In this document: positions 25,530 through 34,400 of the stretch, piece by piece
Numbering within the stretch: position 1 is the first letter of the stretch
How the letters are laid out: each line of letters opens with the position of its first letter
Assembly: GCA_016718405.1 (NCBI GenBank)
Contig: JADKDJ010000034.1
Span: 1 to 64,000, forward strand
Length of the DNA: 64,000 nt
Reading direction: 5' to 3'
Source of the DNA: Candidatus Rhodoferax odensensis
GTDB taxonomy: Bacteria > Pseudomonadota > Gammaproteobacteria > Burkholderiales > Burkholderiaceae_C
Made by a program: the position numbers and the translations under genes
The notes under the pieces: generated by a model
Told to the model about the DNA's origin: nothing
Seen by the model: the letters and a program-made list of their open reading frames with translations, nothing else
The model's database searches: none

Positions 25530-26696
25530 ATGGCGAACCAAGCCGCCCCAAAAGAACACGACCTAGCCATGGAGGACACCTCACCCCGCCTCGCACTGCG
25601 ATCCGATGCAGACACCCCGCAGGCGCAACTGCTGGGCCGCTGGACGGCCGCGCGGCTGGCGGACCCAGCCGCCTGGGACGCGATTCAGGACGCACTGGTG
25701 CCAGCGACATCCGCCGACACGCCGCGGCACTGGGACCTGCAGGGCATCGAACGCCTGGACCACACCGGCGCGCAACTGCTGTGGAACGCCTGGGGCCGCC
25801 AGTGGCCCGCGAGCCTGGCCGCAACCGCGCCGCAGCGTGCGATGCTGGAGCGCGTGGCGCGCTACACGGTTGCGCCCCCCGCGCACCAGACGCTCAGTGT
25901 GTGGGCGCGTTTCCTGTCGCTGGGGGATGTGGTACTGCGCGTGACCGACCATTTGGTCGATCTGGTTCGGCTGCTGGGACAACTGGTGCTGGACCTGCGG
26001 CGTCTGGCCAGAGCCCCGCGCGACGGCCCGTGGCGCGACATCTCGGGCCACCTGTTCAACATTGGCGCGCGAGCGCTGCCGATCACGGCCCTGGTGGGCT
26101 TTCTGATCGGGGTGGTGCTGGCCTATCTGATGTCGCAGCAATTGCGCCAGTTTGGCGCGGATGCCTTCATCGTCAACATCCTGGGCATCGCATTGATTCG
26201 CGAACTCGGGCCGATGCTGGCCGCCATTTTGATCGCCGGGCGATCGGGCTCCGCCATCACCGCGCAAATCGGCGTAATGCGGGTCACCGAGGAACTCGAT
26301 GCGATGCGGGTGATGGGCATCGCCCACGGCTTTCGCCTGGTGTTGCCACGCGCCGTGGCGATGGCGCTGGCGATGCCGCTGATCAGCGTCTGGACCACAT
26401 TGGCGGCGCTGCTGGGTGGCATGTTGGCGGCGGACCTGACGATCGGCGTCACGCCGGCTTTCTTCATCGAGATGCTGCCCAAGGTGACGCAGGTTTCCAA
26501 CCTGACGCTGGCGGTGGGTAAATCGGTCGTGTTCGGCGTACTGATCGCCGTGATCGGCTGCCACTACGGCCTGCGTGTCAAGCCCAACACCGAGAGCCTG
26601 GGCCAGGGCACCACCGCCTCGGTGGTGACCTCGATCACGGTCGTGATTCTGGTCGATGCGCTGTTTGCGGTGGTCTTCAAGAGCGTGGGGATATGA
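25530..26696 (+). CDS. mlaE: MlaE-type lipid ABC transporter permease with N-terminal STAS-like domain
   Basis: This is the permease of a YrbE/MlaE-MCE system that moves phospholipids between the inner and outer membranes. The 388-residue protein has an N-terminal STAS-like domain (about residues 20-115, with WDLQGIERLDHTGAQLLWNA). The MlaE domain has SGHLFNIGARALPITALVGF, GIALIRELGPMLAAILIAGR then SGSAITAQIG, and TEELDAMRVMGIAHGF. In Escherichia coli the STAS protein MlaB is separate; here the domain appears fused. The chosen start follows GAGGCGG; a second ATG at 25569 is possible. Its stop lies within an ATGA that starts a 26-codon linking frame created by an inserted element. Confidence 0.9.
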   Translation: MANQAAPKEHDLAMEDTSPRLALRSDADTPQAQLLGRWTAARLADPAAWDAIQDALVPATSADTPRHWDLQGIERLDHTGAQLLWNAWGRQWPASLAATAPQRAMLERVARYTVAPPAHQTLSVWARFLSLGDVVLRVTDHLVDLVRLLGQLVLDLRRLARAPRDGPWRDISGHLFNIGARALPITALVGFLIGVVLAYLMSQQLRQFGADAFIVNILGIALIRELGPMLAAILIAGRSGSAITAQIGVMRVTEELDAMRVMGIAHGFRLVLPRAVAMALAMPLISVWTTLAALLGGMLAADLTIGVTPAFFIEMLPKVTQVSNLTLAVGKSVVFGVLIAVIGCHYGLRVKPNTESLGQGTTASVVTSITVVILVDALFAVVFKSVGI

Positions 26697-26783
26697 GCGC
26701 CGCGCCGGGCCGCCCCAAGCAAGCTCGTACCCCCTTGGGGGGCGGGCGCACGGCGCCGTGGGGGCTACTATGAGCGCCGCGCC
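26692..26783 (+). repeat. 62-bp palindromic element flanked by a 15-bp direct repeat at the mlaE/mlaF junction
   Basis: TATGAGCGCCGCGCC occurs at 26692-26706 and again, identically, at 26769-26783. Between them are 62 bases with two inverted repeats: CCGCCCCAAG facing CTTGGGGGGCGG, and the perfect palindrome CACGGCGCCGTG. The direct repeat looks like a target-site duplication at what was an ATGA overlap of mlaE and mlaF. The element is open in the relevant frame: ATG 26693, 26 codons, TGA 26771-26773. That TGA again overlaps the mlaF ATG, so both junctions keep the ATGA form. The element resembles GC-rich palindromic repeats common near gene starts in Comamonadaceae. Confidence 0.8.
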
Positions 26784-27600
26784 CTTCGCTGCCTCGACCA
26801 TCATGCCGCCGTCCAAAGAGCCGGTAGTGGAGGTCAGGAAGCTCTGGTCTGCATTCAAAACCGCCGGGCGCATCGCCGTCGTCCACAAGGATCTGGATCT
26901 GACCATCGAGTCGGGCGATTTGCTGTCCATCGTCGGGGGCTCGGGCAGCGGCAAGACGGTGTTGTTACGTCAGATTCTTGGCCTGGAGGTGCCCGCGCGC
27001 GGCGAGGTCACGGTGCTGGGAAAACCAGCCGCGCGCTTGAGCGACAAGGGCGCGGCCAGCCGTGTCGGCATGCTGTTTCAGCACGGTGCCCTGTTCTCCG
27101 CCTTCACGGTGCTGGAGAACATCGCCTTTCCCCTGCGCGAGCTCAAGACCCTGCCCGACGAGCTGGTGCGTGATGCGGCTCTGGTCAAACTGCAAATGGT
27201 GGGACTGTCCCCGTCCCATGCGCACAAGATGCCAGCCGACCTGTCGGGCGGCATGATCAAACGCGTTGCCCTGGCGCGGGCGCTGATCATGGACCCGCCG
27301 CTGTTGCTGCTCGACGAGCCCACCGCCGGGCTGGACCCCGACAGCGCCGACGCGTTTTGCGCTCTGTTGCGCTCGCTGCACCGCGAACTGGGCCTGACGG
27401 TGGTGATGGTGACGCACGACCTGGATACCTTGTTTGAACTCAGCACCAAGGTCGCGGTGCTGGCCGACCGCCACGTGGTGGTGTGCGCGTCGCCGCAGGA
27501 TGTGATCGCCTACCCGCACCCTTTCATTCATGACTTTTTCCTGGGTGAACGCGGGCAACGTTCGATGGAGTTGTTGCGCGAGTACCCGTTTGCCGTATAA
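26770..27600 (+). CDS. mlaF: MlaF-type lipid ABC transporter ATPase
   Basis: This is the ATPase subunit that powers MlaE. The 276-residue protein has Walker A (IVGGSGSGKTVLLRQILGLE), the Q-loop in GMLFQHGALFSAFTVLENIA, the ABC signature DLSGGMIKRVALARALI, Walker B LLLLDEPTAGLDPDSA and the H-loop VMVTHDLDTLFELS. The start MSAAPFAASTIMPP was chosen because the upstream in-frame sequence (26656-26769) belongs to mlaE and the inserted element. Translation is probably coupled through the TGA-ATG overlap. A repeat pair separates it from the MCE gene. Confidence 0.93.
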   Translation: MSAAPFAASTIMPPSKEPVVEVRKLWSAFKTAGRIAVVHKDLDLTIESGDLLSIVGGSGSGKTVLLRQILGLEVPARGEVTVLGKPAARLSDKGAASRVGMLFQHGALFSAFTVLENIAFPLRELKTLPDELVRDAALVKLQMVGLSPSHAHKMPADLSGGMIKRVALARALIMDPPLLLLDEPTAGLDPDSADAFCALLRSLHRELGLTVVMVTHDLDTLFELSTKVAVLADRHVVVCASPQDVIAYPHPFIHDFFLGERGQRSMELLREYPFAV

Positions 27601-27611
27601 CCTGAAACCAT

Positions 27612-27701
27612 GCGGGTCAGACCACTGTGCGAAGCAAATGTGCTCTGACCCCAACTTGACTGAAACTTTGCGGGTCAGATCTTGAGCTCTGACCCCAACT
27701 G
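27612..27701. repeat. Palindromic GGTCAGA...TCTGACC repeats between mlaF and mlaD
   Basis: One full unit (27612-27656) and one shortened unit (27669-27701, with the inner part reduced to ATCTTGAGC) of the same repeat family as at 19396-19567, but in the opposite orientation. They sit inside the mla operon, just before the ribosome-binding site of the MCE gene (TAGGAG at 27704). A transcript hairpin here could lower or tune expression of the downstream genes relative to mlaEF. Confidence 0.8.
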
Positions 27702-27713
27702 ATTAGGAGTGCC

Positions 27714-28700
27714 ATGGAAAACAAAGCCCATGCCATTGCGGCGGGCACCTTCGTTCTACTCGTCTCGGCCCTGCTGGTCGCGCTGGCGGCGTGGCTGACG
27801 CGCGACACTGGCGTGCAGCGGGTGTTTGAGCTGTCCACGCGTGACGCCATCAACGGCCTGCAGCCGCAGGCACCGGTGCGGTTTCGCGGCGTGTTGGTGG
27901 GCAAGGTGATCTACATCGGTTTTGATCCGCTCACGCCGGGCAATGTGCTGGTGCGCATCTCGGTAGACAACAGCGCGCCGGTGTCGCGCTCCACCTATGG
28001 CTCGCTGGGGTTCCAGGGCGTGACGGGTCTGGCCTATGTGCAACTGGACGATTCGGGTGAGTCGCAAGAAGCGCTGGTGACCAAAGACGACAGCGCGCCG
28101 CGCATTCCCATGCGCCCGGGCCTGCTGAGCAAGCTGTCGGACCGCGGCGAGAGCATTCTGGTGCAGCTGGAAGAAACCAGTCGGCGCGTCAACCTGCTGC
28201 TCGCGCCTGAAAACCAGAAGAAGCTGATGGGCTCTATCGAGAACATGGGCAGCGCCGCCGCTAGCGTGGAGCGTTTGAGCGCCAACGCCAACCGCATCCT
28301 GGACGCGCAACTCGGACCGGAGCGGCTCAACCTGCCCCAGTTCATCGCCAACGCCAACCAGGCCATGGCCACACTCAAAGACACCTCCGAGCGCGTGGCC
28401 AGCAGCGCCGACGCAGCCAAGGCCTCGGCCAACGAATTCAAGCGCATGAACGAGCGCCTCAATCAAGCCGGCGGCACGCTGGACAAGATCACCGAGGGCG
28501 TGGACGCCCTCAACGCCACCACACAGAACGTCAACGCGCTGACCCTGCCGCGCTTGAACCGCACCGTCGACGCCACCAGTCAGGCCGTGCGTCAGGTCGG
28601 CCGCGCGGTCAGCGACTTGGCCGAGCAACCCAATTCACTGATCTTTGGCAACGGCCCGATCCCGCCCGGCCCCGGTGAAGCCGGCTTCACCCCACGCTGA
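27714..28700 (+). CDS. mlaD: MCE-domain lipid-binding protein (MlaD family)
   Basis: This is the periplasmic substrate-binding part of the lipid transporter, anchored by one N-terminal helix (residues 6-28, HAIAAGTFVLLVSALLVALA). A single MCE domain follows (about 38-118, with NGLQPQAPVRFRGVLVGKVI and YGSLGFQGVTGLAYVQLDD). A long helical region (about 140-300) with many Asn/Ser/Ala-rich heptads fits a coiled coil or tunnel-forming helix. At 328 residues it is longer than Escherichia coli MlaD (183) and closer to MCE proteins paired with a PqiC-like lipoprotein. The start follows TAGGAG. Confidence 0.9.
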   Translation: MENKAHAIAAGTFVLLVSALLVALAAWLTRDTGVQRVFELSTRDAINGLQPQAPVRFRGVLVGKVIYIGFDPLTPGNVLVRISVDNSAPVSRSTYGSLGFQGVTGLAYVQLDDSGESQEALVTKDDSAPRIPMRPGLLSKLSDRGESILVQLEETSRRVNLLLAPENQKKLMGSIENMGSAAASVERLSANANRILDAQLGPERLNLPQFIANANQAMATLKDTSERVASSADAAKASANEFKRMNERLNQAGGTLDKITEGVDALNATTQNVNALTLPRLNRTVDATSQAVRQVGRAVSDLAEQPNSLIFGNGPIPPGPGEAGFTPR

Positions 28701-28708
28701 ACCCCACC

Positions 28709-29410
28709 ATGAATCACGTTCGCGCCTCGTTCGCTACCATGTTTATAGCTAACCAACTCCGCCCCAAGCTGCTTGCAGCGGTTTTTGCCACTGTGACGGG
28801 CGTGTTGGGTGGCTGCGCCCTGACCGACAAACCAGTGCGTGCGGCGGTGTTCGACTTTGGCCCGGGCGAGCTCAGCGCCGCCGCCACGCCACCTCAGGGC
28901 GGCACATTGGCGCCGCTGGCCCTGGCTGAGCTGGAGGCCGCCTCGGCGCTGGACAGCACGGCCGTGGTGTACCGGCTGCAATACGACAACGTGCAACAAC
29001 TGCGTCCCTATGCGCAAGCACGCTGGAGCATGCCGCCAGCCCAATTGGTGCGCCAGCGCCTGCGCGCCCATTTGAGCCTGCAGCGTGCCGTGCTCAACCC
29101 GGGCGAGGGTGTGCTCAGCGTCGCTGCGCCCAAGGCTGGGTCTGCCGAAACCGGCGCACGCCTGCTGCGCGTGGAGCTAGAGGAGTTCAGCCAGGTGTTT
29201 GAATCGACCACGCACAGCGTCGGTCTGGTGCGCTTGCGCGCCACGCTGGTGCGCCCCACCGCTGCGGGCGAGCAGTTGGTAGCTCAGCGCGAATTTACCC
29301 TGCAGCGCCCGGCGCCGAGTGCGGACGCGGCTGGCGGCGTGCGCGCCCTCACTCTGGCCACCGACGCGGCCGTGCAGGCGCTGGGCCAGTGGTTGCGACA
29401 GCTGCCCTGA
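28709..29410 (+). CDS. ABC-type transport auxiliary lipoprotein (PqiC-like)
   Basis: This 233-residue lipoprotein has a signal peptide ending in the lipobox GVLGGC (Cys about residue 36). The rest matches the ABC-type transport auxiliary lipoprotein domain: YRLQYDNVQQLRPYAQARWS, then MPPAQLVRQRLRAHLS, and the strand pair RLLRVELEEFSQVFESTTHS. Such proteins sit in the outer membrane and receive lipid from the MCE protein. The gene begins 8 bases after mlaD and is the last clear member of the transport operon. Confidence 0.85.
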   Translation: MNHVRASFATMFIANQLRPKLLAAVFATVTGVLGGCALTDKPVRAAVFDFGPGELSAAATPPQGGTLAPLALAELEAASALDSTAVVYRLQYDNVQQLRPYAQARWSMPPAQLVRQRLRAHLSLQRAVLNPGEGVLSVAAPKAGSAETGARLLRVELEEFSQVFESTTHSVGLVRLRATLVRPTAAGEQLVAQREFTLQRPAPSADAAGGVRALTLATDAAVQALGQWLRQLP

Positions 29411-29419
29411 CACCCCGAC

Positions 29420-29965
29420 ATGCGCGGTCATGCCACCTTCGATCAGCAACTCCAGGCCGCCGGGCTGGAGCTACTGGGCACCTGCGTGCAACTCTCGCTG
29501 CACATTCCCCAATGGACCTCACCCGCACCACTGCTGGAGGACCTGACCCCGGATGAGATTGACGCTTTGGGGCTACTGATGCCCAAAGTGGGCGCGTGCG
29601 CCGGTCAGACCCTGATCACCGAGGGCGACACCGGCGACTGGATGCTGCTCTTACTGCATGGCACGGTCGATGTGTTCAAGAAGACACAGGATGGCCGCGC
29701 CTCGCGCCTGGCGGTGGTACGACAGGGCGCGGCGGTTGGCGAGATGTCAATGTTTGACGCCGCGCCGCGCTACGCGAGCTGCGTCGCACTGGAAGAAGTG
29801 CGCGCCGGCGTGCTGACGCGGCAGTTGATCGCCCAGTTGATCCACGAGCACCCGGCGATCGGTGCCAAGCTGATGGTCAAGCTCACCCAACTGATGGCGC
29901 AACGCCTGCGCAACACCAGCAACCAGTTGGTCAAGTTGCTACGCGAGCAACAGGTTCACTTGTAA
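29420..29965 (+). CDS. Cyclic-nucleotide-binding domain protein without DNA-binding domain
   Basis: This 181-residue protein carries one cNMP-binding fold (about residues 42-165): PLLEDLTPDEIDALGLLMPK, GQTLITEGDTGDWMLLLLHG, and the phosphate-binding cassette region VVRQGAAVGEMSMFDAAPRY. The last two positions of the usual G-E-x-x-L-x-x-x-x-R-S/T-A cassette are only partly kept (PRYAS). No Crp-type helix-turn-helix follows, so it is unlikely to bind DNA itself. It starts 9 bases after the lipoprotein gene and overlaps the convergent gshA stop by 10 bases. A role in signalling or in regulating its operon partners is inferred only. Confidence 0.8.
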   Translation: MRGHATFDQQLQAAGLELLGTCVQLSLHIPQWTSPAPLLEDLTPDEIDALGLLMPKVGACAGQTLITEGDTGDWMLLLLHGTVDVFKKTQDGRASRLAVVRQGAAVGEMSMFDAAPRYASCVALEEVRAGVLTRQLIAQLIHEHPAIGAKLMVKLTQLMAQRLRNTSNQLVKLLREQQVHL

Positions 29966-31275
29966 ACCTCGGCGTTGGGGTCGGTGGCTTCCAGCTCGTA
30001 ACTGGCTGACAGCATCGCCAGACGGCCGACCACGCCGTACATGTAGAAGCGGTTGGGCACGCTGGCGCCGGGTTTCAAGCCAGGCTGGGGCAAATGCATG
30101 CTCTCGGAGAACGCCAGGGGCACGAAGGTGGCACCTGGGGCGTTGAGGTTCTGATCCACGCCGCGCTCAGCGTGGACGCGGTAGAAGCCGCCCACCACGT
30201 AACGGTCCATCATGTACACCACGGGCTCGGCCACGCCATTGTTGACGCGCTCTTGTGTCAGCACGCCCTCCTGAAGCAGCAGTTCGACGCCAGCCGCGGC
30301 GCCCACTCCCTTGGATCGTCCCTTGGCGGCACTTGGCGCGGCGTACTGCCCGGCCTGCGCGATTTGCGCCACCAGGTCCTTGGCGTCGCGCACCGAGACA
30401 ACGCCCATGCCTTGCGAGCTGTTGTCGGGCTTGATCACCACAAAGGGCTTCTCCTTGATGCCGTACTCCTTGTACTTGCGCCGGATCTTGGTGAGCAGCA
30501 GATCCACGTGGGCACTGAGTTCATCCACCGCACCGGCCTTGGACAGGTCCAGCGCGCCGCACTTGCCAAACATGGGGTTGATCAGCCACGGATCCACGCC
30601 AATGAGCTTGCCAAAGCGCTTGGACACCTCTTCGTAGAGCTGAAAGTGCTTGCTCTTGCGCCGGGTTGACCAACCCGCGTGCAGCGGCGGCAGCAGGTAC
30701 TGCTCGTGAATGTCTTCCAGAATGCCAGGCGCACCGGCGCTCAGATCGTTGTTGACCAGAATCGTGCACGGATCAAAATCCTTCAGCCCCAGGCGGCGGC
30801 GGGTGCGCAGCACCGGCTCCAGCACCACCACTTCACCGCTGGGCAAATCGAAGCGGGTGGTCTTCTTGATCTCCGGGTCGATCGAGCCCAGCCGCACGTT
30901 GAGCCCAGCCATCTGGAAGACGCGACGCAACTGCGCCAGGTTGGCCAGGTACGCGGTGTCGCGCGCGCGGTTCTCGGGAATCACCAGCAGGTTTTTGGCC
31001 TCCGGGCAAATCTTCTCGATCGCCGCCATGGCCGCCTGCACCGCCAGCGGCAGCATCTGGTGCGTCAGGTACTGCCAGCCGCCGGGGTACAGGTTGGTGT
31101 CGATCGGCGCGAGCTTGAAGCCGGCATTGCGCACGTCGACCGAGCTATAGAACGGCGGGGTGTGCTCCATCCACTCCAGGCGGAACCAACGCTCGATGGA
31201 GGACATCGCGTCCAGCACCCGTTGCTCAAGCTCATTGATCGGTCCGTTCAGCGCGGTAACAAGATGTGGAACCAT
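29956..31275 (-). CDS. gshA: Glutamate-cysteine ligase, proteobacterial type
   Basis: This enzyme catalyses the first step of glutathione synthesis, ATP-dependent ligation of glutamate and cysteine. The 439-residue protein is of the betaproteobacterial/Acidithiobacillus type, with MEHTPPFYSSVDVRNAGFKL then APIDTNLYPGGWQYL, LLVIPENRARDTAYLANLAQ, PFVVIKPDNSSQGMGVVSVR and VYMMDRYVVGGFYRVHAERG. The length fits that family (about 430). The next pathway gene (gshB) is not in the window. Its 3' end overlaps the cyclic-nucleotide-binding gene by 10 bases in convergent orientation. Confidence 0.93.
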   Translation of the reverse strand: MVPHLVTALNGPINELEQRVLDAMSSIERWFRLEWMEHTPPFYSSVDVRNAGFKLAPIDTNLYPGGWQYLTHQMLPLAVQAAMAAIEKICPEAKNLLVIPENRARDTAYLANLAQLRRVFQMAGLNVRLGSIDPEIKKTTRFDLPSGEVVVLEPVLRTRRRLGLKDFDPCTILVNNDLSAGAPGILEDIHEQYLLPPLHAGWSTRRKSKHFQLYEEVSKRFGKLIGVDPWLINPMFGKCGALDLSKAGAVDELSAHVDLLLTKIRRKYKEYGIKEKPFVVIKPDNSSQGMGVVSVRDAKDLVAQIAQAGQYAAPSAAKGRSKGVGAAAGVELLLQEGVLTQERVNNGVAEPVVYMMDRYVVGGFYRVHAERGVDQNLNAPGATFVPLAFSESMHLPQPGLKPGASVPNRFYMYGVVGRLAMLSASYELEATDPNAEVYK

Positions 31276-31356
31276 ACGGCCCTCGGTAATTACGAAATTC
31301 GAATCGTTAGGGGGATTTTAGAGACACGGGCGGGGTGGCTTGCCCGCGAGCAGCCA

Positions 31357-31379
31357 CGCGCCGCATATTTTGCGGCGCG
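31357..31379. terminator. Strong hairpin downstream of RTX gene A
   Basis: CGCGCCGCA and TGCGGCGCG form a perfect 9-bp stem around TATTT. It lies 24 bases beyond the stop of RTX gene A (minus strand) and about 80 bases upstream of the gshA start. There is no T-run on the minus strand, so intrinsic termination is plausible but not certain. Confidence 0.45.
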
Positions 31380-31402
31380 ATCTGCACGGCGTAACCGGAC
31401 AA

Positions 31403-34400
31403 TCAGCCCAGGTAGTCCAAGCCACTCTGCGCCAGCCCGACCAAGTTGACCTGGGTCTGGTTGGCGGCGGACTCAGCAAGTTGTGCCAAAAAGTTGCCCT
31501 GGTTAGCGCCGGTCTCGGCGTTCAGGGCGATGACGGCGGCGGACCAGGTGGGCACGTCGGGGGCAGTGCCATTGACGGTGGTGAGCAGGTAGTTGGCAAT
31601 TTGGGTATTGGTGTTGCCACCCGCCAAAATGCTCCAGATGTCGAGCCGCATCACGGCGCCGCTGAGTTGCTGCAAGGTGTAGCCCTGATCGAACAGGTCG
31701 ATCACCGCGCCCACCAGCTCGGGCTTGGCGCTCAAGCTGGCGTGGCCCAAGACGGCGCCGATCAGCAAGGCTGCTCCGCCGCCAGCCTGGGTAGTAGCCA
31801 GATCGAGCGCCACACCTTTGTCGGCAAACTTCAGCCGCTCCACATTCTGCAGCGTGTCGGTGCCACTGGCGCCAGTCTTGTCAGTGACGGTAAAGCCGCT
31901 GCCGGTCTTGGTCAAGGTGTAGTTGGCGCTGGCACCGCTGTACAGGGCGGCGTCAACGCCGGCTGCGCCATTGATGTTGTCGTTGCCAGCGCCGCCGGAC
32001 AAGGTGTCGTTGCCACTGGTGCCCAGCACTGTCACACCGGTGTTGGTCTGCGTGCTGGCCGACACGCTGTAGGCGCCGGTGCCCGCGTCATAGTCGAACA
32101 CGCCCAGGTAGTAGGTGCCAGAGACGCTGGGATTGAAACTGATGCGCGCGTTGCCACCACCACCGCTTTCGTCGTCCTGCGCCAGCAGTTCCACGTCCGG
32201 GCTGTACAGATACAGGTAGGGGTCCGCCAGTCCACCGTTTTGGCGCACAGCATCAAACACGTAACTCGTGCCGGCGACCAAACTCACCTTGAACAGGTCC
32301 ATGTCGTAGGCGGTGTTGATCACGCCAGTGGCCGGCGCGCCGCCGACCGTTACCACGCCCGAGGTGTCGGTGGCCCACGGAAAATCGTCGCTCAAACTGG
32401 TGGCCGACAAGGTGTAGGCACCGGTACCCACGCTGAAGTCCCAGGCCGCCAGGTAGTAGACGCCTGTGGTAGTGGGCATGTAGGTGATTTGGGAGTTGGA
32501 GCCACCACCGCTGTCGTCGTCAAACTCGAGTAGGGCCACCTCTTGACTGGTCGGCGCATAGAGTTGCAAGTACGGGTCGAGCGATGAGCCGGTAGCCTGG
32601 CGCAGGTCGAACTGGTACAGCGTGCCAGCCGTCAGGCTGACCTTGAACAGGTCGCCATCGTCGGCGCTGTTGATGACACCCGCACTGGCCGCGCCGTTGA
32701 CTTGCACCACGCCAGGCGTGGTGACCGACAGTGGATAGTCGTCGGCCACGCTCGGTGCGGCGGTGCTGAAATTGAAGGCGCTGCTGCCCGACAGGCCGGA
32801 GTAGTTGTTGCCCGCCAAATCCTTGAATGCCCCAGCCGTGATGTTGACGTAGTAGCTGCTGCCCAGCGCCAGGTCGGCACTGGGGTTGATGGTGACCACG
32901 CTGCCGCTGACGCTGACCTGCGAGCTGTCAGCCACAGCGATGTTGCGCGCCACCGTGCCTGCGGCGTTGTAGATGACGATGTTGCCGCCACCGATCACCA
33001 CGGCCTCGCTGAAGGTCAGCACCAAATTGGCGCCCGGTGCCACGCCGCTGGCGCCATCGCTGGGTGACAGGCTCTGCAGCGTGGGGGCGGTGGTATCGGC
33101 GGCTGCCGCGCTCAGCGTGTAAGCTCCGATGCCGCGCTCGAAATCGCTGGCGCCCAGGTAGTAGGTGCCTGAGCTGGTGGCGGTGTAGGTAATGCGCGCG
33201 TTGCCGTCACCGGCGCTGCCGTTGTCGTAGGTCACATAGTTAACCGAGGGGTCATACAACTCCAGGTAGGGGTTGTCCAGCCCGCCGGTAGTACGCAGCA
33301 AGGTGAAGACATATTGCGTGCCAGCGGTCAGCGTGACCTTGAACAAGTCGAGGTCGCCATTGACGTTGATCGCGCCGCTGGCTGCGCCGCCGTTGACGGC
33401 CAGCAGGCCACTGGTGGAGGTGGACCAGGGGTAGTCGTCGGCCACGGTCGCCGCCGACAGGGTGTAGGCGCCAGTGCCGGCGCCAAAATCGGCAGCTCCC
33501 AGGTAGAAGGTGCCGGTCTCCTTGGCTATGAAGGTGATGCGGGCGTTGTGGCCACCACCGCCTTCGTCGTTTTGGTCCAGCAACTCAACGGCGGGACTGT
33601 ACAGGTACAGATAGGGGTCAGCCAGGCCACCGCTGGCCGTGCTGGACAGGGTGAACGATAAAAGGTGTCCGCCACCAGCGAGACCTTGAACAGGTCGGCG
33701 TCCCCAGCTTCGCCTATCACGCCGCTGCTGCTGACGCCATTGACCAGCACGAGGCCGGTGGTGCCAGTGTTCCACGGGTAGTCGTCCGCGGTGACGGTGC
33801 TGGCCACGGTGAAGTTGTAGGCGGTGCTGCCGCTCAGCCCGGCGAAGCTGTTGCCCGACAAATCAGTAAGCGCGCCGGGGGCAATGTTGAGGTAGTAGCT
33901 AGCGCCCGCCGCCAGGTCGGTACTGGGATTGATGGTGAGCGTGCTGCCCGAGAAACTGAGCTGCGTGGTGTCGGTGGCGGCGATGGTGCGCGCCACCGTG
34001 CCATTGGCGTTGAACAGGGTGAAGTTGCCGCTGCCGGCGCGCACCGCCTCGCTAAAGGTCAGCACCAGGTTGGCGCCCGGCGCCACGGTGGTGGCATTGT
34101 CGGCCGGGCTCAGCGTGGCCAGGCTGGGCGCGGTAGTGTCGGCGGCCGATGAGGTGCTGAAGTTCAGCGTGGTGCTGCCCGTCAGCCCGGCAAACGCATT
34201 GCCAGCCAGGTCTTTGAAAGCACCCGCCGCGACGTTGACGTAATAGCTCGCACCTGCCGTGAAGTCCGCCGATGGATTGATGGTGACGGTGCTGCCGGCG
34301 ACGCTGACCTGCGAGGCATCGGTGACGGCGATGGTGCGTGCCACCGTGCCGTTGGCATTGAACAGCGTGATGTTACCGCTGCCAAGCTGCACGGTTTCGC

